From an uncultured Tenacibaculum sp. (GTDB taxonomy: Bacteria; Bacteroidota; Bacteroidia; Flavobacteriales; Flavobacteriaceae), in assembly GCF_947504135.1 (NCBI RefSeq), contig NZ_CANNGG010000004.1:1-64000 (forward strand): DNA of 64,000 nucleotides, in the 5' to 3' direction. Under the pieces are notes generated by a model that saw only the letters and a program-made list of their open reading frames with translations, did no database searches and was not told the origin of the DNA. The stretch's first letter is position 1. Each line of letters starts with the position of its first letter. Positions 56,860-64,000 of this stretch are shown one piece after another. Both the position numbers and the translations under genes were made by a program.

Positions 56860-57669
56860 ATGAAAACCAAAAAACGCAATAAGAAGTGGGTGATACTATT
56901 TTTAATATCAGTTGCTTTAATACCTATACTAATTACAATTTATGAAGTCATTTTTACAGATGATAAATCCGTTGTCTTTCTAGGAAATTACAATTCTAAA
57001 ATAGCTATAATTGTTATTTCCTATTATGTTCTGCTTCTTGGTTTGGGCGTTTATTGGTTTATTCGTCAGCTTATTTTTATTGCAAAGCTGAAAAGCGAAC
57101 AATCAAAAGTTAAATTAATGCTCTTAAAAAGTCAAGTTAGTCCGCATTTTTTCTTTAATATGCTTAACAATTTATATGGTTTGATAAATAAGGACGTAAT
57201 AAAAGCACAAGAATTAATTTTAAAATTATCTGATATGATGCGTTACAGCATCTACGAAAGTGAAAATGAAACGGTAACCTTAAAAGAGGAAGTTGATTAT
57301 TTAAAGAATTACATTGAGCTTCACAAAATGCGTTACCACAAGAATATAGTAGTTGACTTCAAGTGTAATATCGATGAAAATAGAAGAGTTGCTCCGTTGC
57401 TATTTATAATTCTTTTAGAAAATGCTTTTAAACACGGCGTTGAGAATTTAAGGGAAGATGCGACCGTGACAATCAATTTAACTTCATCAGAAAGCAATAT
57501 AAAGTTTACGATAGAAAATGATTTTGATAGTTCTGAAAACTTGAAAAAAAAGCCTGGAATTGGTTTGAAAAATTTAAAACGAAGATTAGAATTGACGTAT
57601 CCAAATAAGCACAGCTTGTTGTTTTCGAATACCGAAAATACTTTCAATGCACAATTAACTTTAAACTAA
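56860..57669 (+). CDS. LytS-type sensor histidine kinase
   Basis: 269 residues from ATG 56860. Two membrane segments (about 8-28 and 48-70) are joined by a short loop, so it lacks a large sensor domain. The His_kinase domain has SPHFFFNMLNNLYGL with the phospho-accepting His, the N-box LLENAFKHGV, and a C-terminal GIGLKNLKRRLELTYP. It forms an operon with the LytTR regulator one base downstream. Both run opposite to the other cargo of the array but lie inside the same cassette as the metallophosphoesterase, with which they are divergent. Confidence 0.9.
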   Translation: MKTKKRNKKWVILFLISVALIPILITIYEVIFTDDKSVVFLGNYNSKIAIIVISYYVLLLGLGVYWFIRQLIFIAKLKSEQSKVKLMLLKSQVSPHFFFNMLNNLYGLINKDVIKAQELILKLSDMMRYSIYESENETVTLKEEVDYLKNYIELHKMRYHKNIVVDFKCNIDENRRVAPLLFIILLENAFKHGVENLREDATVTINLTSSESNIKFTIENDFDSSENLKKKPGIGLKNLKRRLELTYPNKHSLLFSNTENTFNAQLTLN

Positions 57670-57670
57670 T

Positions 57671-58366
57671 ATGATTACTTATTTAATTATTGATGATGAG
57701 CATATAGCACACGACATTATAAAAGACTATTGTGATTTATTGCCAAATATGGAATTAATGAAAAATTGTTACGATGGATTGGAAGCATTTGAATATCTGA
57801 ATAAAAATGAGGTGGATTTGATTTTTTTAGACTTGAATATGCCCAAACTGAAAGGTTTTGAATTTCTTAAAACATTAAAAAATCCGCCAAAAGTAATTGT
57901 GACAACTGCCTATAAAGAATTCGCTCTTGAAGGATATGAACTTAATATTTCTGACTATTTATTAAAACCCTTTGGGTTTGAACGCTTTTTAAAGGCGATT
58001 AATAAAACGTTCAGTACATCAAATACACAAGAATCTATCTCGTTTAAAAGCAATGTAGATTCAAAGCGTATTTTTCTTCGAAGCAATAAAAAGTATATAC
58101 AAGTAGAAACCGATATTGTTTTGTTTATCGAAGCATCAGGAAATTACACAAAAGTGATAACAAAAAACGAAACCATTACTGTTCGAGAAAAAATATCGAA
58201 CGTATTAGATTTGTTACCGAAAGAAGGTTTTTTGCAGGTTCATAAATCATTTGCTGTTGCTCCAAAGCATATTAAAAGTATCGAGGGAAACAGGATATTT
58301 ATTTCAGACCATATTATTCCTATTGGTAAATATTATAAGGCTAATGTTAATCGATTATTGAAGTAA
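57671..58366 (+). CDS. LytTR-family response regulator
   Basis: 231 residues. The receiver domain is 1-120 with Asp54 (LIFLDLNMP) as phosphorylation site and a KP motif (DYLLKPFGF). The LytTR DNA-binding domain is about 130-230 (IFLRSNKKYIQVETDIVLFIEASGNY split over its strands). The partner is the kinase upstream. Its stop is 12 bp from the box of site g, so the pair fills the cassette end to end. Confidence 0.93.
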   Translation: MITYLIIDDEHIAHDIIKDYCDLLPNMELMKNCYDGLEAFEYLNKNEVDLIFLDLNMPKLKGFEFLKTLKNPPKVIVTTAYKEFALEGYELNISDYLLKPFGFERFLKAINKTFSTSNTQESISFKSNVDSKRIFLRSNKKYIQVETDIVLFIEASGNYTKVITKNETITVREKISNVLDLLPKEGFLQVHKSFAVAPKHIKSIEGNRIFISDHIIPIGKYYKANVNRLLK

Positions 58367-58378
58367 GTTTTTTCTAAT

Positions 58379-58517
58379 AGTTGCTAACGGTCTCGTATAA
58401 CCGTCAGTTACGGGATTAAAGTTACTGTTTTTCGGTTAAGAACTGGCGTTAGCAATTCCGAGTGGATTCGGACGTAGTCGAATCCGCCGTAATTGCGGTT
58501 ATACATTGTTGTGCATA
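58379..58517. repeat. attC-like site g
   Basis: Boxes AGTTGCTAAC (58379-58388) and GTTGTGCATA (58508-58517). The inner arm GTATAACCG pairs perfectly with CGGTTATAC; the stem then continues with one extra T and a G-T pair at position 12-13. The loop contains ATTCCGAGTGGATTCGGAC. Confidence 0.8.
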
Positions 58518-58518
58518 G

Positions 58519-59376
58519 TTAATTTTTGTTCCAATTCTTTTCAAAATGGTCTATATATTGGACATATTGAGAATTTTCTTTGGCATACTTTCTTGTCAAT
58601 TCTGCCCATTCATTAAATTTCTTTTTATTCTTGAGTTTGAAATAAGCTTGAGCCATATTTACTGACATTTCACTTTTTTCAAAGTCATTGTCTGACATTT
58701 TAATTCCTTTTCGATATGTTTTTTCAGCATCTTCCACTTTATTTAAACCTAAATATGAATAACCCAATTCTCTGAAAAAGTAATAGTTTTTGGGGTTGTT
58801 CTCAATTGCCTTTTCCAAAATCGGTATGGCTTTTTCAAATTGTCCGAGATGATTGTAAGCATATGATAATTCAAATTCAAGTCCATCAAAATGTGGCTCA
58901 ATTTCATAAGCATTTAATAACGGTTTTAGAGCTTGTTCACAAGCGCCAACGTGGTTGTAATGATAACCTTCCTGTTTTAGATAATCCACTTGGTCAGAAC
59001 CTTGTTTGTAAATCGATAACCATTCAGGTTCTTTAGGTAGATTCAGTGCAGAAATTTGATTGTCGGTCAAAACAGAAACCAAACTTGTATTTGGTTCCAG
59101 TCGATATTTCATAAATCCAACTGTTGAATCTCGTTTTATATTTAGTAGCTTTTGCTCTTTTATTTGAAATTTAGTTTCGTAATTAAAGGTAAAACCTGCT
59201 TGATTATCCAGATAAATGAACCCATAAGCGTAAGTTGAATCCGTGTCTTTTTTTGGAAATGCAACCCATTTGTCGACTGCGTCAAAATATTTTGTGTCAA
59301 ATTTTAATTCAGTCAAATCATTTTGTGAAAATCCAATATTTGAAATCAATATCAGAGCTAAAATTGTTATTCTCAT
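58519..59376 (-). CDS. Exported TPR-repeat protein
   Basis: 285 residues. Signal peptide at residues 1-17 (MRITILALILISNIGFS). The N-terminal domain (20-130) has no family I know. Tetratricopeptide repeats occupy about 140-275: YNHLGQFEKAIPILEKAIENNP, YSYLGLNKVEDAEKTYRKGI, MAQAYFKLKNKKKFNEW. It is probably periplasmic. Single cargo of cassette 58508-59400, with the stop one base from the box. Confidence 0.82.
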   Translation of the reverse strand: MRITILALILISNIGFSQNDLTELKFDTKYFDAVDKWVAFPKKDTDSTYAYGFIYLDNQAGFTFNYETKFQIKEQKLLNIKRDSTVGFMKYRLEPNTSLVSVLTDNQISALNLPKEPEWLSIYKQGSDQVDYLKQEGYHYNHVGACEQALKPLLNAYEIEPHFDGLEFELSYAYNHLGQFEKAIPILEKAIENNPKNYYFFRELGYSYLGLNKVEDAEKTYRKGIKMSDNDFEKSEMSVNMAQAYFKLKNKKKFNEWAELTRKYAKENSQYVQYIDHFEKNWNKN

Positions 59377-59390
59377 AGTTTGTTTTTAAT

Positions 59391-59590
59391 TATGCACAAC
59401 GGTCTTGTATATGGCTCGTAGCGTGCAAAATAGCTGTTTCCTTTCGGTTGGGCACAAGCCAGATTTTTAAATTTTTATATTTACTTTTTTTCAAATATAA
59501 TCAAATTTAAAAATTTGGCGACCTCGCAAATACACCTTAACTTCGGTTATGTAACTAATTAGCTATGAGCTATATACGTTGTTGTGCATA
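59391..59590. repeat. attC-like site h (long loop)
   Basis: Boxes TATGCACAAC (59391-59400) and GTTGTGCATA (59581-59590). The inner arm GTATATGGCTCGTAGC pairs with GCTATGAGCTATATAC, with wobbles exactly at stem positions 7 and 12. The loop shares the AAATTTAAAAATTTGGCGAC element with site j. Confidence 0.86.
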
Positions 59591-59736
59591 GTGCTTTTCA
59601 CGTTCTGCTTGGTTTTCCGATGTTTGTTGTTTAGTTCTAAAGTGAGCGTTGGCAAGACATACTCTTTTACAGTTTTGGTGGTGCGATGGCTTGAGCGACT
59701 GTAAATGTGTTTGGCTTTAAGCGTTGGCAATTCCGA

Positions 59737-60531
59737 TTACTTGCTTAATTTCAAAATCCGAAATGCACCTTGTATTACCACTATAAAAACGATTGTTCCA
59801 ACAATTAAATCAGGTTTGTTGGAATTTAGCCAATTCACTAAAATTCCTGCGATTATTACTCCCAAATTGATAATCACGTCATTTGATGTAAAAATCATAC
59901 TCGCTTTCATATGTGCCTCTTCTTTGCTCTTTGACTTTTGCAAAATGTAAAGACAAATTCCGTTTGCGATAAGTGCTAAAATCGAAACGATAATCATCGT
60001 TGAAAAATCGGGAAGTTTCTCGGCTCCAAAAAATCTTCTCAATACTTCCACAAATCCGATAATCGCAAGTGTTATCTGAAAATAGCCTGCAATTTTTGCA
60101 ATCCGTTTTTTCTTAATCAACGTTCCACCAACCGCAAACAAACTAATGCCGTACACGAAACTGTCCGCAAGCATATCTAAACTGTCGGCAACCAATCCCA
60201 TTGATTTTGAGATGAGTCCTGTTGTCATTTCGATAATGAAGAAGACAAAATTTATTGCCAATACAATCCAAAGTAGCTTTTTTTGGTTGGTGTTTTCTTC
60301 AAAATCTTTTTCGTTGGTTTCTTCGGTCGAAATTTTCTTTCCGCCTAATTTTAATTCGATAATTGACTTTTCAATTTGGTCGTTATGACCATCGTGAAAA
60401 ACGGTCAATTTTCGGTTGGGAATGTCAAAATCGAGATTTTTGATTTCTTGAATTCCGTCCAATTTCATTCGTATAAGATTTTCCTCGGAAGGACAATCCA
60501 TTTGATTGATTTTAAATATCGTTTTGTTCAT
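59737..60531 (-). CDS. CDF-type cation efflux protein with N-terminal HMA-like domain
   Basis: 264 residues from ATG 60531, which lies 2 bp after the receptor gene on the reading strand. Residues 1-75 resemble a heavy-metal-associated domain in which the usual CxxC is MDCPSEEN. Residues 90-260 are a membrane domain with DSLDMLADSFVYG, the intramembrane Asp-rich metal site of cation diffusion facilitators, and about five membrane segments. It probably exports a divalent metal across the inner membrane. Last gene of the fur-receptor-transporter set. The 146 bp to the site are non-coding. Confidence 0.85.
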   Translation of the reverse strand: MNKTIFKINQMDCPSEENLIRMKLDGIQEIKNLDFDIPNRKLTVFHDGHNDQIEKSIIELKLGGKKISTEETNEKDFEENTNQKKLLWIVLAINFVFFIIEMTTGLISKSMGLVADSLDMLADSFVYGISLFAVGGTLIKKKRIAKIAGYFQITLAIIGFVEVLRRFFGAEKLPDFSTMIIVSILALIANGICLYILQKSKSKEEAHMKASMIFTSNDVIINLGVIIAGILVNWLNSNKPDLIVGTIVFIVVIQGAFRILKLSK

Positions 60532-60532
60532 T

Positions 60533-62716
60533 TTAGTCGTCATCTTCGTTTCCAAAAGGTTTGATTATTACTCCAACGCTAAATATAAAACCGTCTGTTG
60601 GTGCATAAATTTCGGAAAATTCTGGATTGTCGTGTGGTGGCAAAACCAAAGGCGAGAACCTGCTTTGTCTTCTATCGGTAAAGTTTTCAAAATTCACAAA
60701 AGCACTACCAAATTTAAAGTTTCGCATTAACAATAATCCCATCGTTACAAAATCGGTTGTTTCAGTTCCATTTGACAAAAATTGTTTTCCTGTGTAAAAC
60801 GTTTCATAACCGATTCGCCATTTTTCAGATTCGTACATCAAAACACTTCCTGCGTTATGTTTTGCAGTTAGAGGTTTTTGTGGATTGCCAGCCAAATAAT
60901 TCAATTTTGTGTCAATGAGTGCATAATTCAAGAACCAACGAAAATCTTTATAGGTAAACTTGATGTTTGTTTCAGCACCTTTGCTCAAAATTTCATCTGT
61001 TGCATTCTCAAATTGGAAAAATCCATTTTCGGTTGAATTTAACAGTAATGCATCATTAATCGCAGTTACATAAAACAGTTGATTAATAGAAAAACCAACG
61101 GTTTCAAATAAACGTGTTTGATAGTTGAAATCAAGATTTACTCCATAAGAGCGTTCCGCATTTAGTGAAGATTTATCAATACCAAGTACATTTTCGAAAT
61201 TGATAAATTCTGCCTCTTCTGTAAAAATATCTGGAATTTTGTAGCCTAAACCACCACCAATTCTGCTGGAAAATCCGCTATCGTATTTGTATAGCAATGA
61301 AACTCGTGGAAGCGGAAAGAAGCCAAAATCAGTATTGTAATCTGCTCGCAATCCTGTTTCCAAAATCCAATTATCCGAAATGTCATAAATGTTATTTACA
61401 AATGCTCCATAAGTTATATCCGTTTGGTCGCGTTGCAAAGTTGCATTATCATTTTCATCAAAATCAGAAGTATATAGGTTTGCACCAAAAATCCAATCAG
61501 TTTTATTGGCTGACTTTTGATAGTTTATTTCTGTGAATGTATTGGTTTGTTTACCGTCAAATGTAAAATCGGGAATGGTCAGTTCTCTGTCAAAGAATGA
61601 GATACTGTTTTTAATATTTAATGAACTAACCGAATCTAATTGAGTTTCGTAAACCACTTGACTGCTCAATCTTTTTGATAGATTTTCTTCGGTATATTGA
61701 TGGATGCCATTTTCGCCACTTTCAATTTTTGTGATGTCGCCACCAATTCTGTCGTCATACGTTCCGTTTAAGCCAAACCAAAATGTTGTTTTTTCTGATG
61801 GATAATAAAAGAATTTTGGGTTGAAAGAAATAGATGTTGTTTGTGGTAAATTACTAAAGCCATCATCATCTGGGTCGTAAGCCTTTTGATAATGACCTGA
61901 ACCGTATAATGAAACTCCAAATTTTTCATTTCGTTTGCTATAAAATACATTCGCAGTACTTCCTAACGCTTGTGTTTGTGTCAACATAATATCCAAAGTT
62001 GGTTCTTCATCTGGTGTTTTTGATACCATATTTATCAAACCTCCAATTGCTCCACCACCATAAAGTGTTGATGAACTTCCTTTAATAATTTCAAATTGTT
62101 TTAAGTCCAATGGCGGAATTTGCAGAATACTCAAACCGCTTGAAAATCCGCCATAAAGTGGAAATCCATCTCGTAAAAGTTGTGTGTAACGTCCATCAAG
62201 ACCTTGAATTCTAATGTTGGTATTCGCACTACTTAAAGAAGTTTGTTGCATCTGTATTCCTGTACTTTCCCGAAGTACCATTGAAATATTGGTTGGGTTC
62301 ATTACCGCTTTTTCGCTTAATTCTTCCGCTCCAATAAATTCAATTCGAGTTGGAATTTTTCTTACTGTCCGTGTACTTCTTGAAGATTGTATGACAACTT
62401 CGTCAAGTTCATTACCTCCCGATTCGAGCTTGAAAGCGAACTCCTTTTTTGTTCCAACATCAATAGTAGTTTCTATGGTTTTGAAGCCTATGTATGAAAT
62501 TTTTATAATGTGGTTTCCATTTGGGATTTCTGTAAATGTGGCAATTCCGTCAAAATCTGTTACTGCTCCTTTTTCTAATTCTTCAAAATAGACGGTCGCT
62601 CCCAATAATGGTTCGTTGGTTTCTGCATCTTTCACAGAAATGGAAATATCGCTCGTCTGTGCGAACGTTATAATTGATACGAATAGAAATAATGTATTCA
62701 AAAATATGTTTTTCAT
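60533..62716 (-). CDS. TonB-dependent outer-membrane receptor
   Basis: 727 residues. Signal peptide (1-20), then a carboxypeptidase-like/CnaB beta domain (about 22-95: SVKDAETNEPLLGATVYF), a plug domain (100-215: SRSTRTVRKIPTRIEFIGAEEL, GLDGRYTQLLRDGFPLYGG) and a 22-strand barrel to the C-terminus. It moves a metal or metal complex across the outer membrane with TonB. It stands between a Fur-family gene and a CDF transporter, so metal is the likely substrate. Whether the system is for uptake or resistance is not shown by the sequence. Confidence 0.9.
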   Translation of the reverse strand: MKNIFLNTLFLFVSIITFAQTSDISISVKDAETNEPLLGATVYFEELEKGAVTDFDGIATFTEIPNGNHIIKISYIGFKTIETTIDVGTKKEFAFKLESGGNELDEVVIQSSRSTRTVRKIPTRIEFIGAEELSEKAVMNPTNISMVLRESTGIQMQQTSLSSANTNIRIQGLDGRYTQLLRDGFPLYGGFSSGLSILQIPPLDLKQFEIIKGSSSTLYGGGAIGGLINMVSKTPDEEPTLDIMLTQTQALGSTANVFYSKRNEKFGVSLYGSGHYQKAYDPDDDGFSNLPQTTSISFNPKFFYYPSEKTTFWFGLNGTYDDRIGGDITKIESGENGIHQYTEENLSKRLSSQVVYETQLDSVSSLNIKNSISFFDRELTIPDFTFDGKQTNTFTEINYQKSANKTDWIFGANLYTSDFDENDNATLQRDQTDITYGAFVNNIYDISDNWILETGLRADYNTDFGFFPLPRVSLLYKYDSGFSSRIGGGLGYKIPDIFTEEAEFINFENVLGIDKSSLNAERSYGVNLDFNYQTRLFETVGFSINQLFYVTAINDALLLNSTENGFFQFENATDEILSKGAETNIKFTYKDFRWFLNYALIDTKLNYLAGNPQKPLTAKHNAGSVLMYESEKWRIGYETFYTGKQFLSNGTETTDFVTMGLLLMRNFKFGSAFVNFENFTDRRQSRFSPLVLPPHDNPEFSEIYAPTDGFIFSVGVIIKPFGNEDDD

Positions 62717-62783
62717 CTGCTTATTCTGGTTTAAAAGAATAATGCAAATGTATTTAGGATTTACTGCAACTCGATTGCAAAGA

Positions 62784-63194
62784 TTACTTGTTACAGTTGT
62801 CGCATAGACCTTTTACGACCATATTTGCTTGTTGTTGTTTGAAGTTTTCAGGAAGTTGAATTTTGGGAATAGGAACATCAAAAAGGCAGAATGTTTTATC
62901 GCAGTTTGTGCAATAAAAATGATAGTGCAAATCCTTTGGGTCGCAGTTACAACCTTTTGCACAAACCGCATATTTGGTCATTCCAGAACCATCTTCAATG
63001 CTGTGGATAACTTTGTTTTCCTCAAATGTTTTCAGCGTTCTGAAAATCGAACTTCTGTCCGTGTATGCCAATGCGTTTTCAATATCTTTCAATGATTGAG
63101 CTTTTTCTTGGCTCAAAAGATGTCGTAATACCACAGTTCTGACTGCGGTGTTTTTTACTTTTTTTATTTTTAGGATTTCTTCTTCGGTTTGCAT
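62784..63194 (-). CDS. Fur-family metal-responsive regulator
   Basis: 136 residues. Winged helix at 10-80 (AVRTVVLRHLL, TDRSSIFRTLKTFEENKVI). The metal-binding region has HYHFYCTNC and the terminal CDNC, the two CxxC pairs of the structural zinc. A CAKGCNC insertion adds further Cys. It is first in the cassette operon with the receptor and CDF transporter, probably as their regulator. Whether it senses Fe or Zn cannot be read from sequence. Confidence 0.88.
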   Translation of the reverse strand: MQTEEEILKIKKVKNTAVRTVVLRHLLSQEKAQSLKDIENALAYTDRSSIFRTLKTFEENKVIHSIEDGSGMTKYAVCAKGCNCDPKDLHYHFYCTNCDKTFCLFDVPIPKIQLPENFKQQQANMVVKGLCDNCNK

Positions 63195-63347
63195 TTTCCT
63201 AATGTATCATTTTTTTCGAGCGTTGGCGAAAAACAGCTCTTTTATTTTTTTCAGCGGTGGCTTTTTGCGGTTGGAAAAAAATAAATGTGCTGTTTGTGCG
63301 GTTGGCTTTTTTAGTTCAAATGTTGAATTTAGCACGATTTTTTGCAT

Positions 63348-63484
63348 TATGCACAACGGTTTTGTATATGAAAAGTAGCGGATTTTTTGCACGAACTTTT
63401 CGGTTTAGCACTGACGATAAATTTACATAAATCACTTAAATTTAAGCACTAAAACCGCTATTTTTTATATACTTTGTTGGCTGT
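63348..63484. repeat. attC-like site i
   Basis: Boxes TATGCACAAC (63348-63357) and GTTGGCTGT (63476-63484). The inner arm GTATATGAAAAGTAGCGG pairs with CCGCTATTTTTTATATAC, with wobbles exactly at stem positions 7 and 12. The last codons of the next gene lie inside this site. Confidence 0.85.
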
Positions 63485-64000
63485 AGTTTTTTTATTTCGT
63501 ATTTAAAATTCAGAACATTCAATCCGTAAAAAGTCAATTTTTGATTTGCTGTAATTTTTCCGTTTTCTGATGATACGGTTAAATTGTCTTTAAAAGACTT
63601 TATGAACTTAGTCCATAAATCTCCCTTTTTATCCTTTAGTAAAAAGTAAAATCCACTATCTCCAATTTTTCTTCCTGCTGACTTTAAAATTAACTCTCCG
63701 TTTTCTCCAACAACTGGCTGTAAAATTACTGTCGCACTTCCGTTTGGTAATGGGAAAATGGCTTTTATGCAAGCTTTTCCATTTGGAATTTTACAAGTCT
63801 CATAAACACCTGAATAGATTATTTGATTTGTTTGTTTAAATCTCCTTAACCAAATTGTTCTTTTTACTTTCTCAGTAGTTTTGTCGGTTAATTGAACAAT
63901 TTCGCTATTCATTTCTTGAGAATTTTTATTATTTCTCAAAGGAATATTTAGTTGTTCAAGTCTCTTGCTAAAAAGGAATTTTAATAAATAACCGAAAACT
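63442..64000 (-). CDS. Unknown protein, cut by the window edge
   Basis: The frame is open from the right edge (KFLFSKRLEQLNIPLRNN precedes the first candidate start, a TTG at 63939; ATG 63912 is another). At least 186 residues are encoded. No family is recognised; VYETCKIPNGKACIKAIFPLPNG and LILKSAGRKIGDSGFYFLL suggest a compact beta-rich domain. The final residues (TKYIKNSGFSA) are encoded by the arm of attC-like site i, so the stop codon lies within the site rather than before it. The 3' part is complete and the 5' end is outside the window. Confidence 0.65.
   Translation of the reverse strand, partial: VFGYLLKFLFSKRLEQLNIPLRNNKNSQEMNSEIVQLTDKTTEKVKRTIWLRRFKQTNQIIYSGVYETCKIPNGKACIKAIFPLPNGSATVILQPVVGENGELILKSAGRKIGDSGFYFLLKDKKGDLWTKFIKSFKDNLTVSSENGKITANQKLTFYGLNVLNFKYEIKKLQPTKYIKNSGFSA

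Noticed and set aside
50551..63484. Possibility that the repeats are CRISPR or simple intrinsic terminators
   Set aside because: Repeats are 125-205 bp, palindromic and separated by genes rather than short spacers. They lack T tracts, and cassette-specific end boxes are not explained by terminators.
50551..63484. Possibility that the sites are Xer/pdif modules
   Set aside because: pdif sites are about 28 bp without long variable loops or cassette-specific complementary ends.

Overview
The window looks like part of a chromosome from a marine-type flavobacterium (Bacteroidota, Flavobacteriaceae; the proteins read most like Tenacibaculum/Polaribacter relatives). Reasons: strongly AT-rich DNA, Bacteroidota-type promoters (TTG, about 19 nt, TAnnTTTG), few clear Shine-Dalgarno sites, flavobacterial protein families, and dispersed palindromic repeats. 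Assignment below family is inference.

Layout. 1-5.2 kb: the probable 3' end of a 5S rRNA, an acyl-CoA hydrolase/transferase, the Fe-S repair protein Ric, and an msrB-msrA-selO oxidative-repair operon. 5.3-21.7 kb: a near-complete sulfate-to-cysteine/methionine block. A SAM riboswitch precedes metY. A MetX-aspartokinase-homoserine dehydrogenase fusion and metZ follow. Then come an Rrf2 regulator and the sulfate operon (DUF2061, cysH, cysD, cysN, ferredoxin, sulfite reductase-HEPN, siroheme genes, a deleted ferredoxin reductase, a 2Fe-2S ferredoxin, cysE, cysM). 21.8-24.8 kb: a dead IS3-family element and a cassette with an endonuclease III-like gene. 25-30 kb: a second SAM riboswitch, split metH and metF. 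30.3-45.1 kb: a helical hypothetical protein, leuACDB, a 1 kb leader with two tandem Ile/Val leader peptides and terminators, and ilvEDBNCA. 45.2-50.4 kb: housekeeping and hypothetical genes including a CbpA/CbpM pair.

50.5-64 kb is an array of cassettes. Nine palindromic sites of 125-205 bp, plus one at 23.5 kb, alternate with one or a few cargo genes. The stop codon of the last gene usually lies 1-16 bp from the site. Each cassette has its own 9-10 bp inverted repeat at its two outer ends, while the site cores are shared and keep two G-T wobbles at fixed stem positions. This is the logic of integron attC sites and circular gene cassettes. The boxes are not the canonical RYYYAAC/GTTRRRY, no integrase is present, and a broken IS110-family element sits inside one site arm. 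Cargo includes a lipocalin-like membrane protein, an XRE regulator, non-coding cassettes, a metallophosphoesterase with a LytS/LytTR-type pair, a TPR protein, and a Fur-TonB receptor-cation efflux module. I consider this array the most interesting content of the window.

How the genes work together: sulfate is activated (CysDN), reduced (CysH, sulfite reductase with siroheme made by CobA and the CysG-like protein), and fixed into cysteine (CysE, CysM) or homocysteine (MetX, MetY/MetZ). MetH and MetF complete methionine under SAM control, and Leu/Ile/Val synthesis follows in two amino-acid operons.
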